DNA of 64,000 nucleotides from CAZCPB01 sp044223975 (GCA_044223975.1 JBGALI010000016.1:1-64000), one strand, 5' to 3'; positions 1 through 8,677 are shown, counted from the stretch's first letter. The notes: generated by a model not told the origin, from the sequence alone. Numbers and translations: made by a program.

Positions 1-13
1 TCTCCCCATCCCC

Positions 14-586
14 ATGCCCCGCCCCTCACCAAAAGCCTCCCCGCGCACGCCCCAGGAAGTCGCCCAGCGCTGCATCATTCTCCTCGCCCTCGTCCGCTCC
101 GGTCACAAAGACCGTCGCGCCAAAATCGTCCCGTGGCTCAAGCGCGAAGGCCTCTGGCGGCACGTCAGCCCTATCGAATCCAAGTTCCTCCTCCTGAAGC
201 GCCCTCCCTACTCCGCTCGCGCCTACGCCACCTGGCGCGTCGAAGCCCTCATCCCCCTCCTCTGGTCTCTCTTCCGATTCCCAAAGCTCCCGCCCCCCGC
301 CCGCTTCCTCAAGCCCCTCCGGACCAAGCTCCCCGAACTCCTCGAGCCCACCGGCAACTTCATCGCCACCGCCCGCCTCCGCTCACCCGCCGCCATCCGT
401 CGCGAGCAAGACAGAGTGGTCCGAACCGCCTGGGCGATCCGCGACTCTGAGCTCAACGACAAGCCCCGCGGCAAGAAAATCCCCCGCTCCATCGACCCCG
501 AGGTCATCTGGGAACGCCACCACGCCCTGAACTGGCTCGTCAACGACGACAACGAAACGTGGGACAACGTCTCAACGGACACGTGA
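14..586 (+). CDS. DUF4272 family protein
   Basis: 190-aa protein of unknown function. The C-terminal part, with a WERHHALNW segment near residue 168 followed by an acidic DNDETWDNV stretch and a terminal TDT, has the typical ending of DUF4272 proteins. The N-terminal RCIILLALVRSG segment also fits that family. No signal peptide or membrane segment is visible, so it should be cytosolic. The start used is the ATG at 14. The frame is open to the window edge, so an earlier start outside the window cannot be excluded. It is followed by a 420-nt gap and is probably monocistronic. Confidence 0.7.
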   Translation: MPRPSPKASPRTPQEVAQRCIILLALVRSGHKDRRAKIVPWLKREGLWRHVSPIESKFLLLKRPPYSARAYATWRVEALIPLLWSLFRFPKLPPPARFLKPLRTKLPELLEPTGNFIATARLRSPAAIRREQDRVVRTAWAIRDSELNDKPRGKKIPRSIDPEVIWERHHALNWLVNDDNETWDNVSTDT

Positions 587-1007
587 ACCACGCCTCCCTC
601 TGCCCGGTCCGCTCACTCTCCCCCCGGGAGAGTCGCGGCGTTTCGCCGCGGTGAGGGCTTCGTGTCCTACCCCTCCTCCTCCCCCCTTCTCCCCTTTTCT
701 TCGGAGCGGCGTGGCCATTGCTCTGACTGACCACTCGCTTGCACGCTTGCGCATCGGGGAACCCATGTCATCGCTGCCGCGTGCTCAGGCAAAATGCAGC
801 AACGGGCCGGCAATGGCAATGATCGCGGGAGACAAGGAGCGTGCTCCCAGGAGAATGCGCACCACGCCGAGCCGGCCGGCGGTCCGCCTTCACGCGGCCC
901 ACGTCGTTCGCTCGCGCGGCCCCGTGCGCGGCACGTCCGAGCCCCAATTCCAGTACCCTTTCCCACCGCGCCACTCACCGCGGCCCCTTCCCCTCCGCGA
1001 GCCCTCA
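587..1007. other. Intergenic region with a small cruciform repeat
   Basis: A gap of about 420 nt between the DUF4272 and MFS genes. It holds a compact palindromic element at 612-655. The rest is GC-rich sequence with a pyrimidine-rich stretch at 661-705. The long open frames here look like by-products of high GC, and I see no convincing gene. Confidence 0.5.
612..655. repeat. Two-hairpin palindromic element
   Basis: An outer stem CTCAC (612-616) pairs with GTGAG (651-655). It encloses two inner hairpins: CTCTCCC/GGGAGAG at about 616-632 and CGCGGCG-TTTC-CGCCGCG-like pairing at 634-650. The layout resembles REP/BIME-type elements or a cloverleaf-like transcript. There is no T-run, so a simple terminator is unlikely. 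Confidence 0.5.
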
Positions 1008-2246
1008 GTGCCAGACACTCCGACCGACCCACGCCCGCCGCATCCCTTCGCTTTCACGCTGCTCATCGTGCCCTTCGGCGCGGTCAGCGGCTACGTCTCC
1101 GTCGCCATGGCCTTCCTCGCGACGCAGTTCGGCCTCGACGTCACCGACGCCGCCGTCCTCATCGCCACCGGCATGCTGCCGCACGTCTGGAAGTTCTTCT
1201 GGGCGCCCATCGTCGACACCACGCTCACCCGCAAGCGCTGGTACCTGATCACCGTCGTGCTCTGCGCCGTCGGCATCGTCGCGATGAGCGCCGTGCCGCT
1301 CTCCAAGCACACCATGCCCCTGCTCGAGGGCGTGATCTTCATCACTAACCTCGCCTCCACGTTCCTCGGCATGTCCGTCGAAGGCCTCATGGCCCACGCC
1401 ACGCCGCCCGCGCAGCGCGGCCGCGTCGGAGGGTGGTTCCAGGCGGGGAACCTCGGCGGCACCGGGCTCGGCGGTGGCGCCGGCCTGTGGATGGCCACGC
1501 ACCTGCCCGCGCCGTGGATGTCCGGCGCGGCACTCGGACTGTTCTTTCTCGGTGGCGCCGCGGCGCTGCGCTGTGTCCCTGAAGCTCTCGCCGAGACACG
1601 CGCCGGCTCCCTCGTCTCGGCGATGCGCGGCGTCGTCGTCGAACTCTGGGAGACCATCAAGTCGCGCCGCGGCATCCTCTGCGGCGTGCTCTGCATCCTG
1701 CCCATCGGCACCGGCGCCGCGACCGGCGTGCTCGCCCAGGCCGAGGTTGCCGCGGCGTGGGGAGTCGGCGAAGACACGGTCGCCCTCGTCAACGGCGTGC
1801 TCAACGGCGTCATCTCCGCGCTGGGCTGCCTCGTGGGAGGAGAGATCTGCGCCCGCTTCAACCCCCGCGTGATGTACGCGGTCTTCGGCGCTCTCATGGC
1901 CGCCGTCGCGGTCGCGATGGCCTTCACCCCGTTCGTCCCGTCCACCTACGTCTTCTTCACCCTCGCCTACGCCTTCGTCACCGGCCTCTCCTACGCCGCG
2001 TTCACCGGCTTCGTCCTCGACGCCATCGGCAAGGGAGCCGCGGCAACCAAGTACAACGGCTTTGCCTCCATCTCCAACGCCCCCATCGCCTACATGGGCC
2101 TCATCCTCGCCGAGGTCTTCAAGCAATACGCCGCGCGCGGCATGCTCATCGCGGAGGCGGCCTTCGGCGTCGCCGGCATCGTCGTCTTGGCCGTCATCGC
2201 CGCGGCACTGCGCGAGAAACGCGCCCCCGCCGCCTCTGCCGGGTAA
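1008..2246 (+). CDS. MFS transporter (AmpG/PAT-like)
   Basis: About 412 aa, strongly hydrophobic throughout, with about 12 predicted membrane spans. The first spans carry the WKFFWAPIVDTTLTRKRW segment, typical of the loop between TM2 and TM3 in AmpG/PAT-type major facilitator proteins. It is therefore probably an inner-membrane carrier. The substrate cannot be told from sequence; AmpG relatives move muropeptides or acetyl-CoA. The frame is open from 651, but the upstream part codes for an Arg/Pro-rich non-protein-like stretch. I therefore use the GTG at 1008, just before the first hydrophilic residues and TM1. An ATG further inside the frame would truncate TM1. Confidence 0.75.
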   Translation: MPDTPTDPRPPHPFAFTLLIVPFGAVSGYVSVAMAFLATQFGLDVTDAAVLIATGMLPHVWKFFWAPIVDTTLTRKRWYLITVVLCAVGIVAMSAVPLSKHTMPLLEGVIFITNLASTFLGMSVEGLMAHATPPAQRGRVGGWFQAGNLGGTGLGGGAGLWMATHLPAPWMSGAALGLFFLGGAAALRCVPEALAETRAGSLVSAMRGVVVELWETIKSRRGILCGVLCILPIGTGAATGVLAQAEVAAAWGVGEDTVALVNGVLNGVISALGCLVGGEICARFNPRVMYAVFGALMAAVAVAMAFTPFVPSTYVFFTLAYAFVTGLSYAAFTGFVLDAIGKGAAATKYNGFASISNAPIAYMGLILAEVFKQYAARGMLIAEAAFGVAGIVVLAVIAAALREKRAPAASAG

Positions 2247-2327
2247 CGCGCCGAAGTGAACCGTTGCGCGTGCGCGAGTGCGTATGGGCGCCGCGCCCGC
2301 ACGCCGCCGCGCGGTATCTTCTCCTCC

Positions 2328-2780
2328 ATGTGGCCCTTCTCCCGCAAGTATCCCGACGTCCGCGACATGCCGCGCGACTGCTGGAAGATCAGCGAGGACG
2401 TCTACAAGGGCGGTCCGCTCATTGTCCGAAAGAACATCTGGGCCCGGAAGCTCGTCGGCCACCCCGACTACCCCATCCGCCACCAGATCGAGGTCGCGCT
2501 GACTACCGAAGAGGGAGCGCCCGCCCCACCGACCGCCGCGCAGCTCCGCGCCGTCGAGTCGATCATCGTCGCGACGTTCTGCGCCAACGAGGAAGCGGTC
2601 CTCGTCGCGCACATCACGTCGATCCTTCGTGAGGAGTACTACTTCTACACGCGTTCCGCGCCGCCGCTTCAAGCCCGCGTGAACTCCATCCGCGTCAAGT
2701 GCCCGGGGCTGGCGATCAAGGGCGGCTACGCGGCCGACCCCAAGTGGACGCTGTTCAAGCACATGCTCCGGAAGCTCTGA
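2328..2780 (+). CDS. DUF695-like protein
   Basis: 150 aa, no signal peptide or membrane segment. The order of features fits DUF695 proteins of unknown function: an N-terminal W with EDVYKGGPLIVRKN, then YPIRHQIEVAL, a region near residue 95 with EEAVLVAHITS and EEYYFYTRS, and a final DPKWTLFKHML. The ATG at 2328 (MWPFSRKYP) is chosen over 2256 because the intervening residues are low-complexity Cys/Arg. It follows the MFS gene by 81 nt on the same strand and may be cotranscribed. Its role is unknown. Confidence 0.6.
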   Translation: MWPFSRKYPDVRDMPRDCWKISEDVYKGGPLIVRKNIWARKLVGHPDYPIRHQIEVALTTEEGAPAPPTAAQLRAVESIIVATFCANEEAVLVAHITSILREEYYFYTRSAPPLQARVNSIRVKCPGLAIKGGYAADPKWTLFKHMLRKL

Positions 2781-3992
2781 TCACGTGCCGGCCTTCACCG
2801 CCGCCAGGATGCGCCGGTACAGCTCGGCCTGCGGATTCCCCCCGCCCTCGAGGCGCGATCGGTGCCACCTCCACACCACGACCAGGTCGTGCTCGGGGTC
2901 GATCCAGATGGTGTTGTTCCCCGCGCCCTGCGCCGAGAAGCTCGTGCGCGGCGCCCCCGGCCACCGCCCGGTCGTGTTCAGCCACCACAGGTAGCCGTAC
3001 CCCGGGCTGGTCCCCTGCTGCGTCGTAGCGCTTCGGACCCACGCCTCAGAGATGATCTGTTTCCCGTCCCACGCCCCTCGCCGCAGCATCAAGAGCCCGA
3101 ACCGCGCGTGGTCGCGCGAGCTCATCCACAGCCCGCCTCCCCACCGGGTCCCGCCGCTCACCGACTTCATCGGTTTGCCGTCGACCTCGACCGTCGCGTT
3201 GTCGTAGCCGTGGTAGACCCACGTGTCCGACGCCCCGATCGGATCCATGATCTCGGTCTTCAGCACCTCGGGCAGCGGCTTCTTCCACAGCTCCAGCAGC
3301 GACAGGGCCAGCCGGTTCACCCGCACGTCGTTGTACTCGTAGTACGTCCCCGGCTCGTGCAGCTCGCGCTTCTTCATCTCGCCGCTGCCGAACTCCTCCT
3401 TGCCGATGAACGTGCTCGGCTTCCCGAACATCACGCCGTCCCACTCGCTGGTCTGCGTCGCGTGGTGGTCCCACGTGACCTTGGCGTTCTGCGGCGAGTC
3501 GTAGCCGCCGTCGTGGATCAGGTCCCGCACGGGGTCCTTCACGCTCTTGATCATGCCGCGGTCGATCGTCAGCCCGAGGATCATCGACAGGTAGCTCTTG
3601 GCCACGCTGTACGTCGGATCGACCGCGCTGGTATCGCCCCATTCGGCCACGATGTACCCGTGGCGCAGGATGACTCCGTTGGTGAGCGCCCGAGTCTTGG
3701 GGACGGGCCCCAGGGGCCGGCCGAAGATCTCCGCCTGCGTGGAAAAGTCACGCGGCATCTCGGTTTCCTGCAGCTTCGCCCAGGAAACGGCCTCCGCCAG
3801 CAGGCGGTCGTCCATCCCGACCTGCGAGGGCTTTCGAGTCTCCCATGTGCCCTTCGGCGGAACGTACGCGCCCGCTTCGACCGGACGCGCAGCGCCGGCG
3901 GGAGGTTGCGCCCCGCGCCCCAGCGAGCACGGCCCGATTGCCGCGTGAAGGAGCAGAATCGCAAACGTCAGGGCGCGGTGGTTCAGCGGCAT
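2781..3992 (-). CDS. Serine hydrolase, beta-lactamase family
   Basis: 403-aa exported protein with an N-terminal signal-like segment (ALTFAILLLHAAIG). It has the penicillin-binding-protein/class C fold signatures: S-x-x-K at S129-K132 (SVAK), a YEYND motif at 218-222 in the place of the Tyr-x-Asn motif, and a later GGGLWMSSRDHARFG block. It is probably a periplasmic esterase or peptidase; substrate unknown. Its stop is directly next to that of the DUF695-like gene (convergent). The ATG at 3992 gives a sensible signal peptide. Confidence 0.85.
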   Translation of the reverse strand: MPLNHRALTFAILLLHAAIGPCSLGRGAQPPAGAARPVEAGAYVPPKGTWETRKPSQVGMDDRLLAEAVSWAKLQETEMPRDFSTQAEIFGRPLGPVPKTRALTNGVILRHGYIVAEWGDTSAVDPTYSVAKSYLSMILGLTIDRGMIKSVKDPVRDLIHDGGYDSPQNAKVTWDHHATQTSEWDGVMFGKPSTFIGKEEFGSGEMKKRELHEPGTYYEYNDVRVNRLALSLLELWKKPLPEVLKTEIMDPIGASDTWVYHGYDNATVEVDGKPMKSVSGGTRWGGGLWMSSRDHARFGLLMLRRGAWDGKQIISEAWVRSATTQQGTSPGYGYLWWLNTTGRWPGAPRTSFSAQGAGNNTIWIDPEHDLVVVWRWHRSRLEGGGNPQAELYRRILAAVKAGT

Positions 3993-4162
3993 GAAGCGCA
4001 GTGTACGCCGACGCGGCGGGGGCGCCCGGCCCGCGCCCGGTCGCTGGCCATCGGGCCCGTGATCAGCCCGGGTAATCGTGCACGGCCCGCTTCAAAAATG
4101 AAAGCGGGACGCCGCCCGTTCAGCGCGGTCGTCCCGGGGAGGGCAGGATTGCAGCGCCGAAA

Positions 4163-4810
4163 TCAGCGGCGTCGACGAAGCAGCCCCAACGGCGCCAGGA
4201 GAGCGAGCGTGGCGGGCGCGGGAACGACGGAGATCGTCATCGAGTCAAAGTTGATCCCCATGGGATCAAAGCCGCTGTCGTCGGTGGAGAAGTAGAAGTT
4301 GGTCAGGCCCGTGTAGTCGTACGAACCGACCGCGTCGACGATATTGAGAGAAGAGAGGGTCTCGCCGTCGTAGCCGACCGCGAAATGGCAGCCGAGCTGG
4401 CCCGCGAGTCCGGCCTCGTTCATCGGGAGAGGCACATCCCACGCCGTGCCCGTGGACAGGAAGAACCCGTCCACCGCCGGATCGTTGTTCCGCAGGACGA
4501 ACATCGGCGTTCCGGCCGAGAACGGGCTTTCGAGCCCGAGAGTGACGCCGTTGTACGTCGCGGCAAAGGACGGCTCATCGATGAAGTAGCCGCGCGTCGG
4601 CAGTCCGTCCGGATCGTTCATGTACTGCGTCGAGTCGAGCCGGAACGAGATGGAGACCGCATCGCCCGAGTGGACGACGGTCTTGTCGATCGAACCGGTG
4701 CGGATCACGTTGTAGTCCACGGTTCCGTTGATCTGAACCTGAACGATGGTGGCTCCGGCGCTGGCGGCCAGCGCGGAAGCGATGCCGAATACTGCAAAAC
4801 CTTGACGCAT
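4163..4810 (-). CDS. Secreted protein with PEP-CTERM-like sorting tail
   Basis: 215 aa. An N-terminal signal peptide (MRQGFAVFGIASALAASAGA) is followed by a beta-rich body without a recognised domain. The C-terminus is a Pro-containing motif, a hydrophobic stretch and RRRR (VPAPATLALLAPLGLLRRRR, 196-215), as in proteins handled by exosortase-type systems. A strong AGGAGG site lies ahead of the ATG at 4810. Two further proteins with such tails are at 22934 and 36970. No exosortase gene is in this window, so the sorting route is an inference. Confidence 0.75.
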   Translation of the reverse strand: MRQGFAVFGIASALAASAGATIVQVQINGTVDYNVIRTGSIDKTVVHSGDAVSISFRLDSTQYMNDPDGLPTRGYFIDEPSFAATYNGVTLGLESPFSAGTPMFVLRNNDPAVDGFFLSTGTAWDVPLPMNEAGLAGQLGCHFAVGYDGETLSSLNIVDAVGSYDYTGLTNFYFSTDDSGFDPMGINFDSMTISVVPAPATLALLAPLGLLRRRR

Positions 4811-5134
4811 GGCGTCCTCCTACTGGGGTGGTGGATGGGCGTGCGGAAACGCCCTGTTCTGGACTCGGGTTACCGTACGTCCGAAAGTGGAGAGGTTCAT
4901 TTAGAATTCCAGATTTTTTTCTATCTAGAATTACGTTCGTATTTACTACGTATTTTGTTTGTTTTTTGAAAGGATTATCCGTTTTGGTTAGTGCGTGCGA
5001 TTCGGCACCCCGGCAGATGTTCATGAGCCGGGTGACCTGAAGTTGATCGAGCCACGACAGCGCCTTTGTCCGCACAGGCAGCGAGCCATGTCATGTAACC
5101 GCCGCGCGAGCCGTTCGTACTGTCGCGAGAACCC
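4811..5134. other. Divergent intergenic region with AT-rich block
   Basis: 324 nt between the divergently transcribed sorting-tail protein gene and the ECF sigma gene. Positions 4905-4985 are strikingly AT-rich (runs of T, TATTTTGTTTG) in a GC-rich genome, as expected for a promoter or regulatory region. A possible ECF-type promoter for the plus-strand gene is listed separately. No gene is seen. Confidence 0.5.
5094..5119 (+). promoter_or_regulatory. Possible ECF-type promoter before sigma gene
   Basis: TGTAACC (5094-5100) and CGTA (5116-5119) are separated by 15 nt, 15 nt ahead of the ATG at 5135. A GTAAC-like -35 with a CGTA-like -10 is typical of promoters read by ECF sigma factors, which often control themselves. 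The call rests on two short motifs only. Confidence 0.25.
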
Positions 5135-5629
5135 ATGACCGACTTTGAAGAAATCTTCCGGCGGCACTGGCCGGATGTGCAGGAATTCTCGCTCTACCTG
5201 TGCTGCGATCGGGCAGAGTCGGAGGACCTGGCCTCAGAAGTCTTCCTCCGAGCCTGGGCGTCGACCAAGCCCATTCACCTCGGCACCGTCAACACCTATC
5301 TGTTCGTGATCGTTCGAAACCTCTACCGCGACCGTCTCCGCCGCGGCACGCGAAGCAGGCGGCTCCACGACTCGTACGACGACCCGTGCCCGGGCCCGGA
5401 CACCGCCGCCGCAGACCGGGGCGAGCTTGAACGCACGCTCGCTGCCATGCAGCAACTCTCCGAGGATGAACGCGCCATTCTGGCGATGAGCGCGTTCGCC
5501 GCGATGCCCCACGACCTGATCGCCGCGGCATTGGAAATCTCGCTCTCCGCGGTGAAGGTGAGAATCCACCGCGCCCGCCTCAAGCTCCACATCGCGCTGG
5601 ATCAAGTGCGCCCGAGGGACACGCCATGA
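5135..5629 (+). CDS. ECF RNA polymerase sigma factor
   Basis: 164-aa sigma-70 family factor of the extracytoplasmic-function type. Region 2 lies at about residues 8-75 (HWPDVQEFSLYLC, AESEDLASEVFLRAW, NTYLFVIVRNLYRDRLRR). Region 4 lies at about 100-152, with ERAILAMSAFAAMPHDLIAAALEISLSAVKVRIHRARLKL as the helix-turn-helix part. It would direct RNA polymerase to a small regulon. The stop overlaps the start of the next gene by 4 nt (ATGA), so the two are translated together. That partner is probably its membrane-bound regulator. Confidence 0.85.
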   Translation: MTDFEEIFRRHWPDVQEFSLYLCCDRAESEDLASEVFLRAWASTKPIHLGTVNTYLFVIVRNLYRDRLRRGTRSRRLHDSYDDPCPGPDTAAADRGELERTLAAMQQLSEDERAILAMSAFAAMPHDLIAAALEISLSAVKVRIHRARLKLHIALDQVRPRDTP

Positions 5630-6030
5630 ACATCACCAAGGACATCATCACCGACCTCTGGCCGCTCTACGCGGACGGCACCGCCAGCGCCGACACCCGT
5701 GCGATGGTCGAGGAGTTTCTGCGTCAGAACAGCGAGTGGGCCGCCACGCTTCAAAAGGCCGCGAAAGACGCGGGCACGCCGCTCCCCGCGCCCGCCGTGA
5801 AGCCCGACGAGGAGACCCGATCGCTCAACCGCATCAAGCTTCGCTTCCGCGTCATGCGCTGGATGCTGCTGCTGGCGATGGTCTGCACGTGCCAGGCGTT
5901 CGGCCGCATCATCTCCGACACTTCGTGGGATGTCTCACCCCGGGCGTTCATCGCCACCGCGGCCCTCGCGGGCGTCTTCTGGATCGGGTTTTTCATCGCC
6001 ATGCTCCGCTGCCGCAAGCTGGGGCCGTGA
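5626..6030 (+). CDS. Putative membrane anti-sigma factor
   Basis: 134 aa, overlapping the ECF sigma gene by 4 nt. The N-terminus (ITDLWPLYADGTASADTRAMVEEFL) looks like the helical anti-sigma domain that begins DL-PLY-x-G-x-x-S. However, the His-x3-Cys-x2-Cys zinc motif of classical ZAS proteins is missing. Two hydrophobic segments follow (about 78-97 and 106-126). The position supports a role in holding the sigma factor at the membrane. This is inference; no homologue was checked. Confidence 0.6.
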   Translation: MNITKDIITDLWPLYADGTASADTRAMVEEFLRQNSEWAATLQKAAKDAGTPLPAPAVKPDEETRSLNRIKLRFRVMRWMLLLAMVCTCQAFGRIISDTSWDVSPRAFIATAALAGVFWIGFFIAMLRCRKLGP

Positions 6031-6105
6031 AGTCCCGGGCCGCGCCCCGGTACAATCCGCTCCTTCGCACGCGTGTGCCGACCGGAACCCCCGCACGGAG
6101 CGCCC

Positions 6106-6597
6106 ATGCCTTCCCTCGACGTTGTCTCCCGCGTCAATTTCGCCGAACTCGACAACGCTATCAACAACACCAAGAAGGCGATCGCCGCGCGCTTCGACTT
6201 TCGCGGCGCCACCGCCGAACTGACGCTCGACGTGAAGGAGAAGAAGCTCAAGGTCGTCGCCGACGACGCGGGCAAGCTCAAGGGCATCCGCGAGATGTTC
6301 GAGTCCGCCGCCGTACGGCGCGGCATCCCGCTCAAGACGTTCTCGTGGGGCGAGACCGAGCCCGCGCTGGCGGGCAAGGTCAAGTGCGAGGTGAAGGTCC
6401 AGGACGGGCTCGAGCAGGACAAGGCCAAATCGATCGTGAAGCTGATCAAGGAGACCAAGCTCAAAGTCCAGGCGTCGATCCAGGGGGACGAACTGCGGGT
6501 CTCCGGGAAGAAAATCGATGACCTGCGCGAGGTGATGAGGCTGCTCGACGGCGCGGGGCTGGGCGTGCCACTCCAGTACGTCAACATGAAGAGTTGA
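6106..6597 (+). CDS. yajQ: YajQ family nucleotide-binding protein
   Basis: 163 aa, the usual length for YajQ. It starts MPSLDVVSRVNFAELDNAIN and carries the family's AKSIVKLIKETKLKVQASIQGDELRVSGKK stretch in the second half. YajQ proteins have two ferredoxin-like folds and bind nucleotides; a Xanthomonas member binds cyclic di-GMP. The ATG at 6106 matches the family N-terminus, so the upstream part of the open frame is not coding. It stands alone between two sigma-factor cassettes. Confidence 0.92.
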   Translation: MPSLDVVSRVNFAELDNAINNTKKAIAARFDFRGATAELTLDVKEKKLKVVADDAGKLKGIREMFESAAVRRGIPLKTFSWGETEPALAGKVKCEVKVQDGLEQDKAKSIVKLIKETKLKVQASIQGDELRVSGKKIDDLREVMRLLDGAGLGVPLQYVNMKS

Positions 6598-6699
6598 GGC
6601 GGTCAGGTCGTCACGCGGGAACGGGTTCTTCAGAATCCGGTGTACGGGCGCGAGCGCTGCCCTCGCCGCTGGCGAATCACCTACGCTGCCCCGTCGATC

Positions 6700-7356
6700 A
6701 TGCCCGGCCGCGATGCCCATCCTCGCTTGACCGGCGCTGTGCCGAGCCTTGATGAGCTGTCCCGCGCCGCGCTGGCGGGGAGTGAGCCGGCCCTCGCGCA
6801 GTTGCACGCACGCCTCACCCCGGGCCTGATCCGTCACTTCACCCGCAAGCTCGGAGCGGGCGCGGGACCCGCGTCGGACGTGGCCGAAGAGCTGGCGCAC
6901 CGGACCTGGATCTCGCTGTGGGAGACGATCCGGGACGGAAAGTACGACCCTACTAAAGCCAGGCTGACCACGTTTCTGTACGCCGTCTCGAACATGATTT
7001 GGATGCGCCATCGGCGTGAACGCCAGCGATCGTCCCCGGATTCTGCCCCGGGGCTCGAACCAGCCTCGGAGCCCGAGAACAGCCCGGATGCCGCGGCAGG
7101 CCTGGCGGTTGAACTCGAACGAGTCCGCGAGATCCTGTCCGGGCGTTTGAGCACCAACCTGACGGAGTCTGATCGGCAGGTGCTGCGGGGAATCGCTGAC
7201 GGGAAGACCGACCGAGAACTCGCCGAGCAGTTGGGAGTCTCGGCCAGCACCGCCCACGGGCGGAAAAAGTCGGCCCTGGAGCGACTCTCAGAGGCGCTGC
7301 GGGGGCGGGGGATCGGAGAAAATACGGGGCGAGCGCCGCCCCGGGTCGACGCGTAG
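6700..7356 (+). CDS. RNA polymerase sigma factor, ECF-like
   Basis: About 218 aa. Region 2 includes RLTPGLIRHFTRKLG, AEELAHRTWISLWETI and TKARLTTFLYAVSNMIWMRHRRERQ. A linker rich in Ser/Pro follows, then region 4 near the end (LTESDRQVLRGIADGKTDRELAEQLGVSASTAHGRKKSALERL). The ATG at 6700 is chosen; a 6640 start would add Arg-rich residues not typical of the family. The next gene, 52 nt downstream on the same strand, encodes a single-span membrane protein that may be its partner. Confidence 0.75.
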   Translation: MPGRDAHPRLTGAVPSLDELSRAALAGSEPALAQLHARLTPGLIRHFTRKLGAGAGPASDVAEELAHRTWISLWETIRDGKYDPTKARLTTFLYAVSNMIWMRHRRERQRSSPDSAPGLEPASEPENSPDAAAGLAVELERVREILSGRLSTNLTESDRQVLRGIADGKTDRELAEQLGVSASTAHGRKKSALERLSEALRGRGIGENTGRAPPRVDA

Positions 7357-7408
7357 AAAGGGATAGAGGCTCGGCCTCAACGGCGGTTGCCCTGCCAGGA
7401 AGCGGGAA

Positions 7409-8077
7409 ATGGCCTTGGACGAACGTCATCTGACTGCCCTGCTGCTCATGAGCCGCGAGGCCGACGACTTGGAGCACGACCTCGCGTCGGCGGTCCCCAC
7501 GGCCCTTCACGGTGCGCACTCCGGCTCGAGAGGCCCGGCTCGCCACCTGCACCGCGCACGCCGACCACTGCTGGCGGCGGCGACGCTGGTGCTGCTCGCG
7601 TCTCTGGCAACGGTTCTCTCGGTACGTCCGGGCGTGCCGCGGCAGGGAAACACGGACGTCGCACGCAACCGCTCGCGCGGACCGGAGACCACTTCCACGC
7701 ACCAGAACATGCTCATCGCGCTCTACCGGGCCGAGGACGGCCGCGACGCGGTGTGCCCGGACTGCTGGTGCGTGCAGCGCTGGGAACCGCGGTGGGACAC
7801 CGCCGTAGACGTGCGGCGTGCGCCGGACTTTGACATGCTCGGCGAATCGATCGAGCGTTCGTGCGTGGCCGACCCCGCGCGGATCGTGGTGATCGGGCTC
7901 TCGGGCCCGGCCGAGTCTCTGCCCGCATCGGACGATCAGGCGCGGGAGATCGCGCTGTGCCTGCTCGAAGGTGCGCCCGACGGGGTGAACGGCGCCGGCG
8001 AATCGGTGCTTCACGCGTCGTCGACCGGCTGCATCGCGTCGACGGTCGAGTATCGGATTCAAACCTGGAACCGCTGA
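7409..8077 (+). CDS. Hypothetical single-span membrane protein
   Basis: 222 aa of unknown function following the second sigma-factor gene. One hydrophobic segment (about 55-73, LLAAATLVLLASLATVLSV) separates a short N-terminal part from a larger C-terminal part. The latter includes a Cys/Trp-rich CPDCWCVQRWEPRWD cluster near 111-125. The layout (short cytoplasmic part, one span, outer part) and its place behind a sigma gene suggest an anti-sigma role. No known domain was recognised. Confidence 0.5.
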   Translation: MALDERHLTALLLMSREADDLEHDLASAVPTALHGAHSGSRGPARHLHRARRPLLAAATLVLLASLATVLSVRPGVPRQGNTDVARNRSRGPETTSTHQNMLIALYRAEDGRDAVCPDCWCVQRWEPRWDTAVDVRRAPDFDMLGESIERSCVADPARIVVIGLSGPAESLPASDDQAREIALCLLEGAPDGVNGAGESVLHASSTGCIASTVEYRIQTWNR

Positions 8078-8113
8078 ACGATTCCCGCCGATCTGCTTGG
8101 CCTCGCCAGCGGG

Positions 8114-8647
8114 CTATTGCTTTTTCGACTTCGACGTTGACTTCGCGTTCGTCACCGTCTTCGTCTTGACCGTTGTCTTCGCCTTGGCTTTGGACATCTG
8201 CTCCAAGTTCGCGACGTACCGGTCAACGTACTTCTTCAGCGTGACCCGCTTGACCGCCTGACCGATGACATCGAGCGCGAGGTCGTCGGCTCTCTTGAAC
8301 CGGATGCACGCCTTGCCCATGTCCAGCCTCTTGCCGGACTCGGCCCAGGCGGACACGAACCAGTCCTTGAGGTCCGACGCCCCGTAGATGCACATCAGGT
8401 AGAGCGAGAGGTGTCCCTTCTGCGATGCCAAGCCCGCGAACGGCAGCGCCTGCCTGGGATCGCAGTGGTACCCCGCCGGAAAGAGGCGGTGCGGCACGAA
8501 GTACCCGATCATCCCGTACTGCATCCCCTCCTCGAAGCCCTTGTCGAGGTTCTTGAGAATGACCTTGCGCACGGCCTCGAGTTCCTTGCGGCGATCTTCG
8601 GGGAGGGAAGCGATGTATTCCTTCACGGTCGCGGCTTTGGACTGCAT
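8114..8647 (-). CDS. DUF1801-family protein
   Basis: 177 aa. The N-terminal 120 residues match DUF1801/YdhG-type proteins: TVKEYIASLPEDRRKELEAVRKVI, EEGMQYGMIGYFVP, LPFAGLASQKGHLSLYL, and a later GKACIRFKRADDL. The last 25 residues are a Lys/Thr/Ser-rich tail of histone-like character, which may bind nucleic acid. The ATG at 8647 matches the family start; the frame is open far upstream but that part is the shadow of the beta-helix gene. It is divergent from the next gene with about 30 nt between starts. Confidence 0.75.
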   Translation of the reverse strand: MQSKAATVKEYIASLPEDRRKELEAVRKVILKNLDKGFEEGMQYGMIGYFVPHRLFPAGYHCDPRQALPFAGLASQKGHLSLYLMCIYGASDLKDWFVSAWAESGKRLDMGKACIRFKRADDLALDVIGQAVKRVTLKKYVDRYVANLEQMSKAKAKTTVKTKTVTNAKSTSKSKKQ

Positions 8648-8677
8648 GGAGCCAGTGTACACGGGAACTCTGCGACC

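Noticed and set aside
1005..2762. Long minus-strand open frame opposite the MFS gene
   Set aside because: Asp/Gly/Arg-rich composition without any domain; a mirror of high-GC coding sequence.
4086..4109. Hairpin CCCGCTT/AAGCGGG as terminator
   Set aside because: The stem is only 7 bp and no T-run follows on either strand at the right distance.
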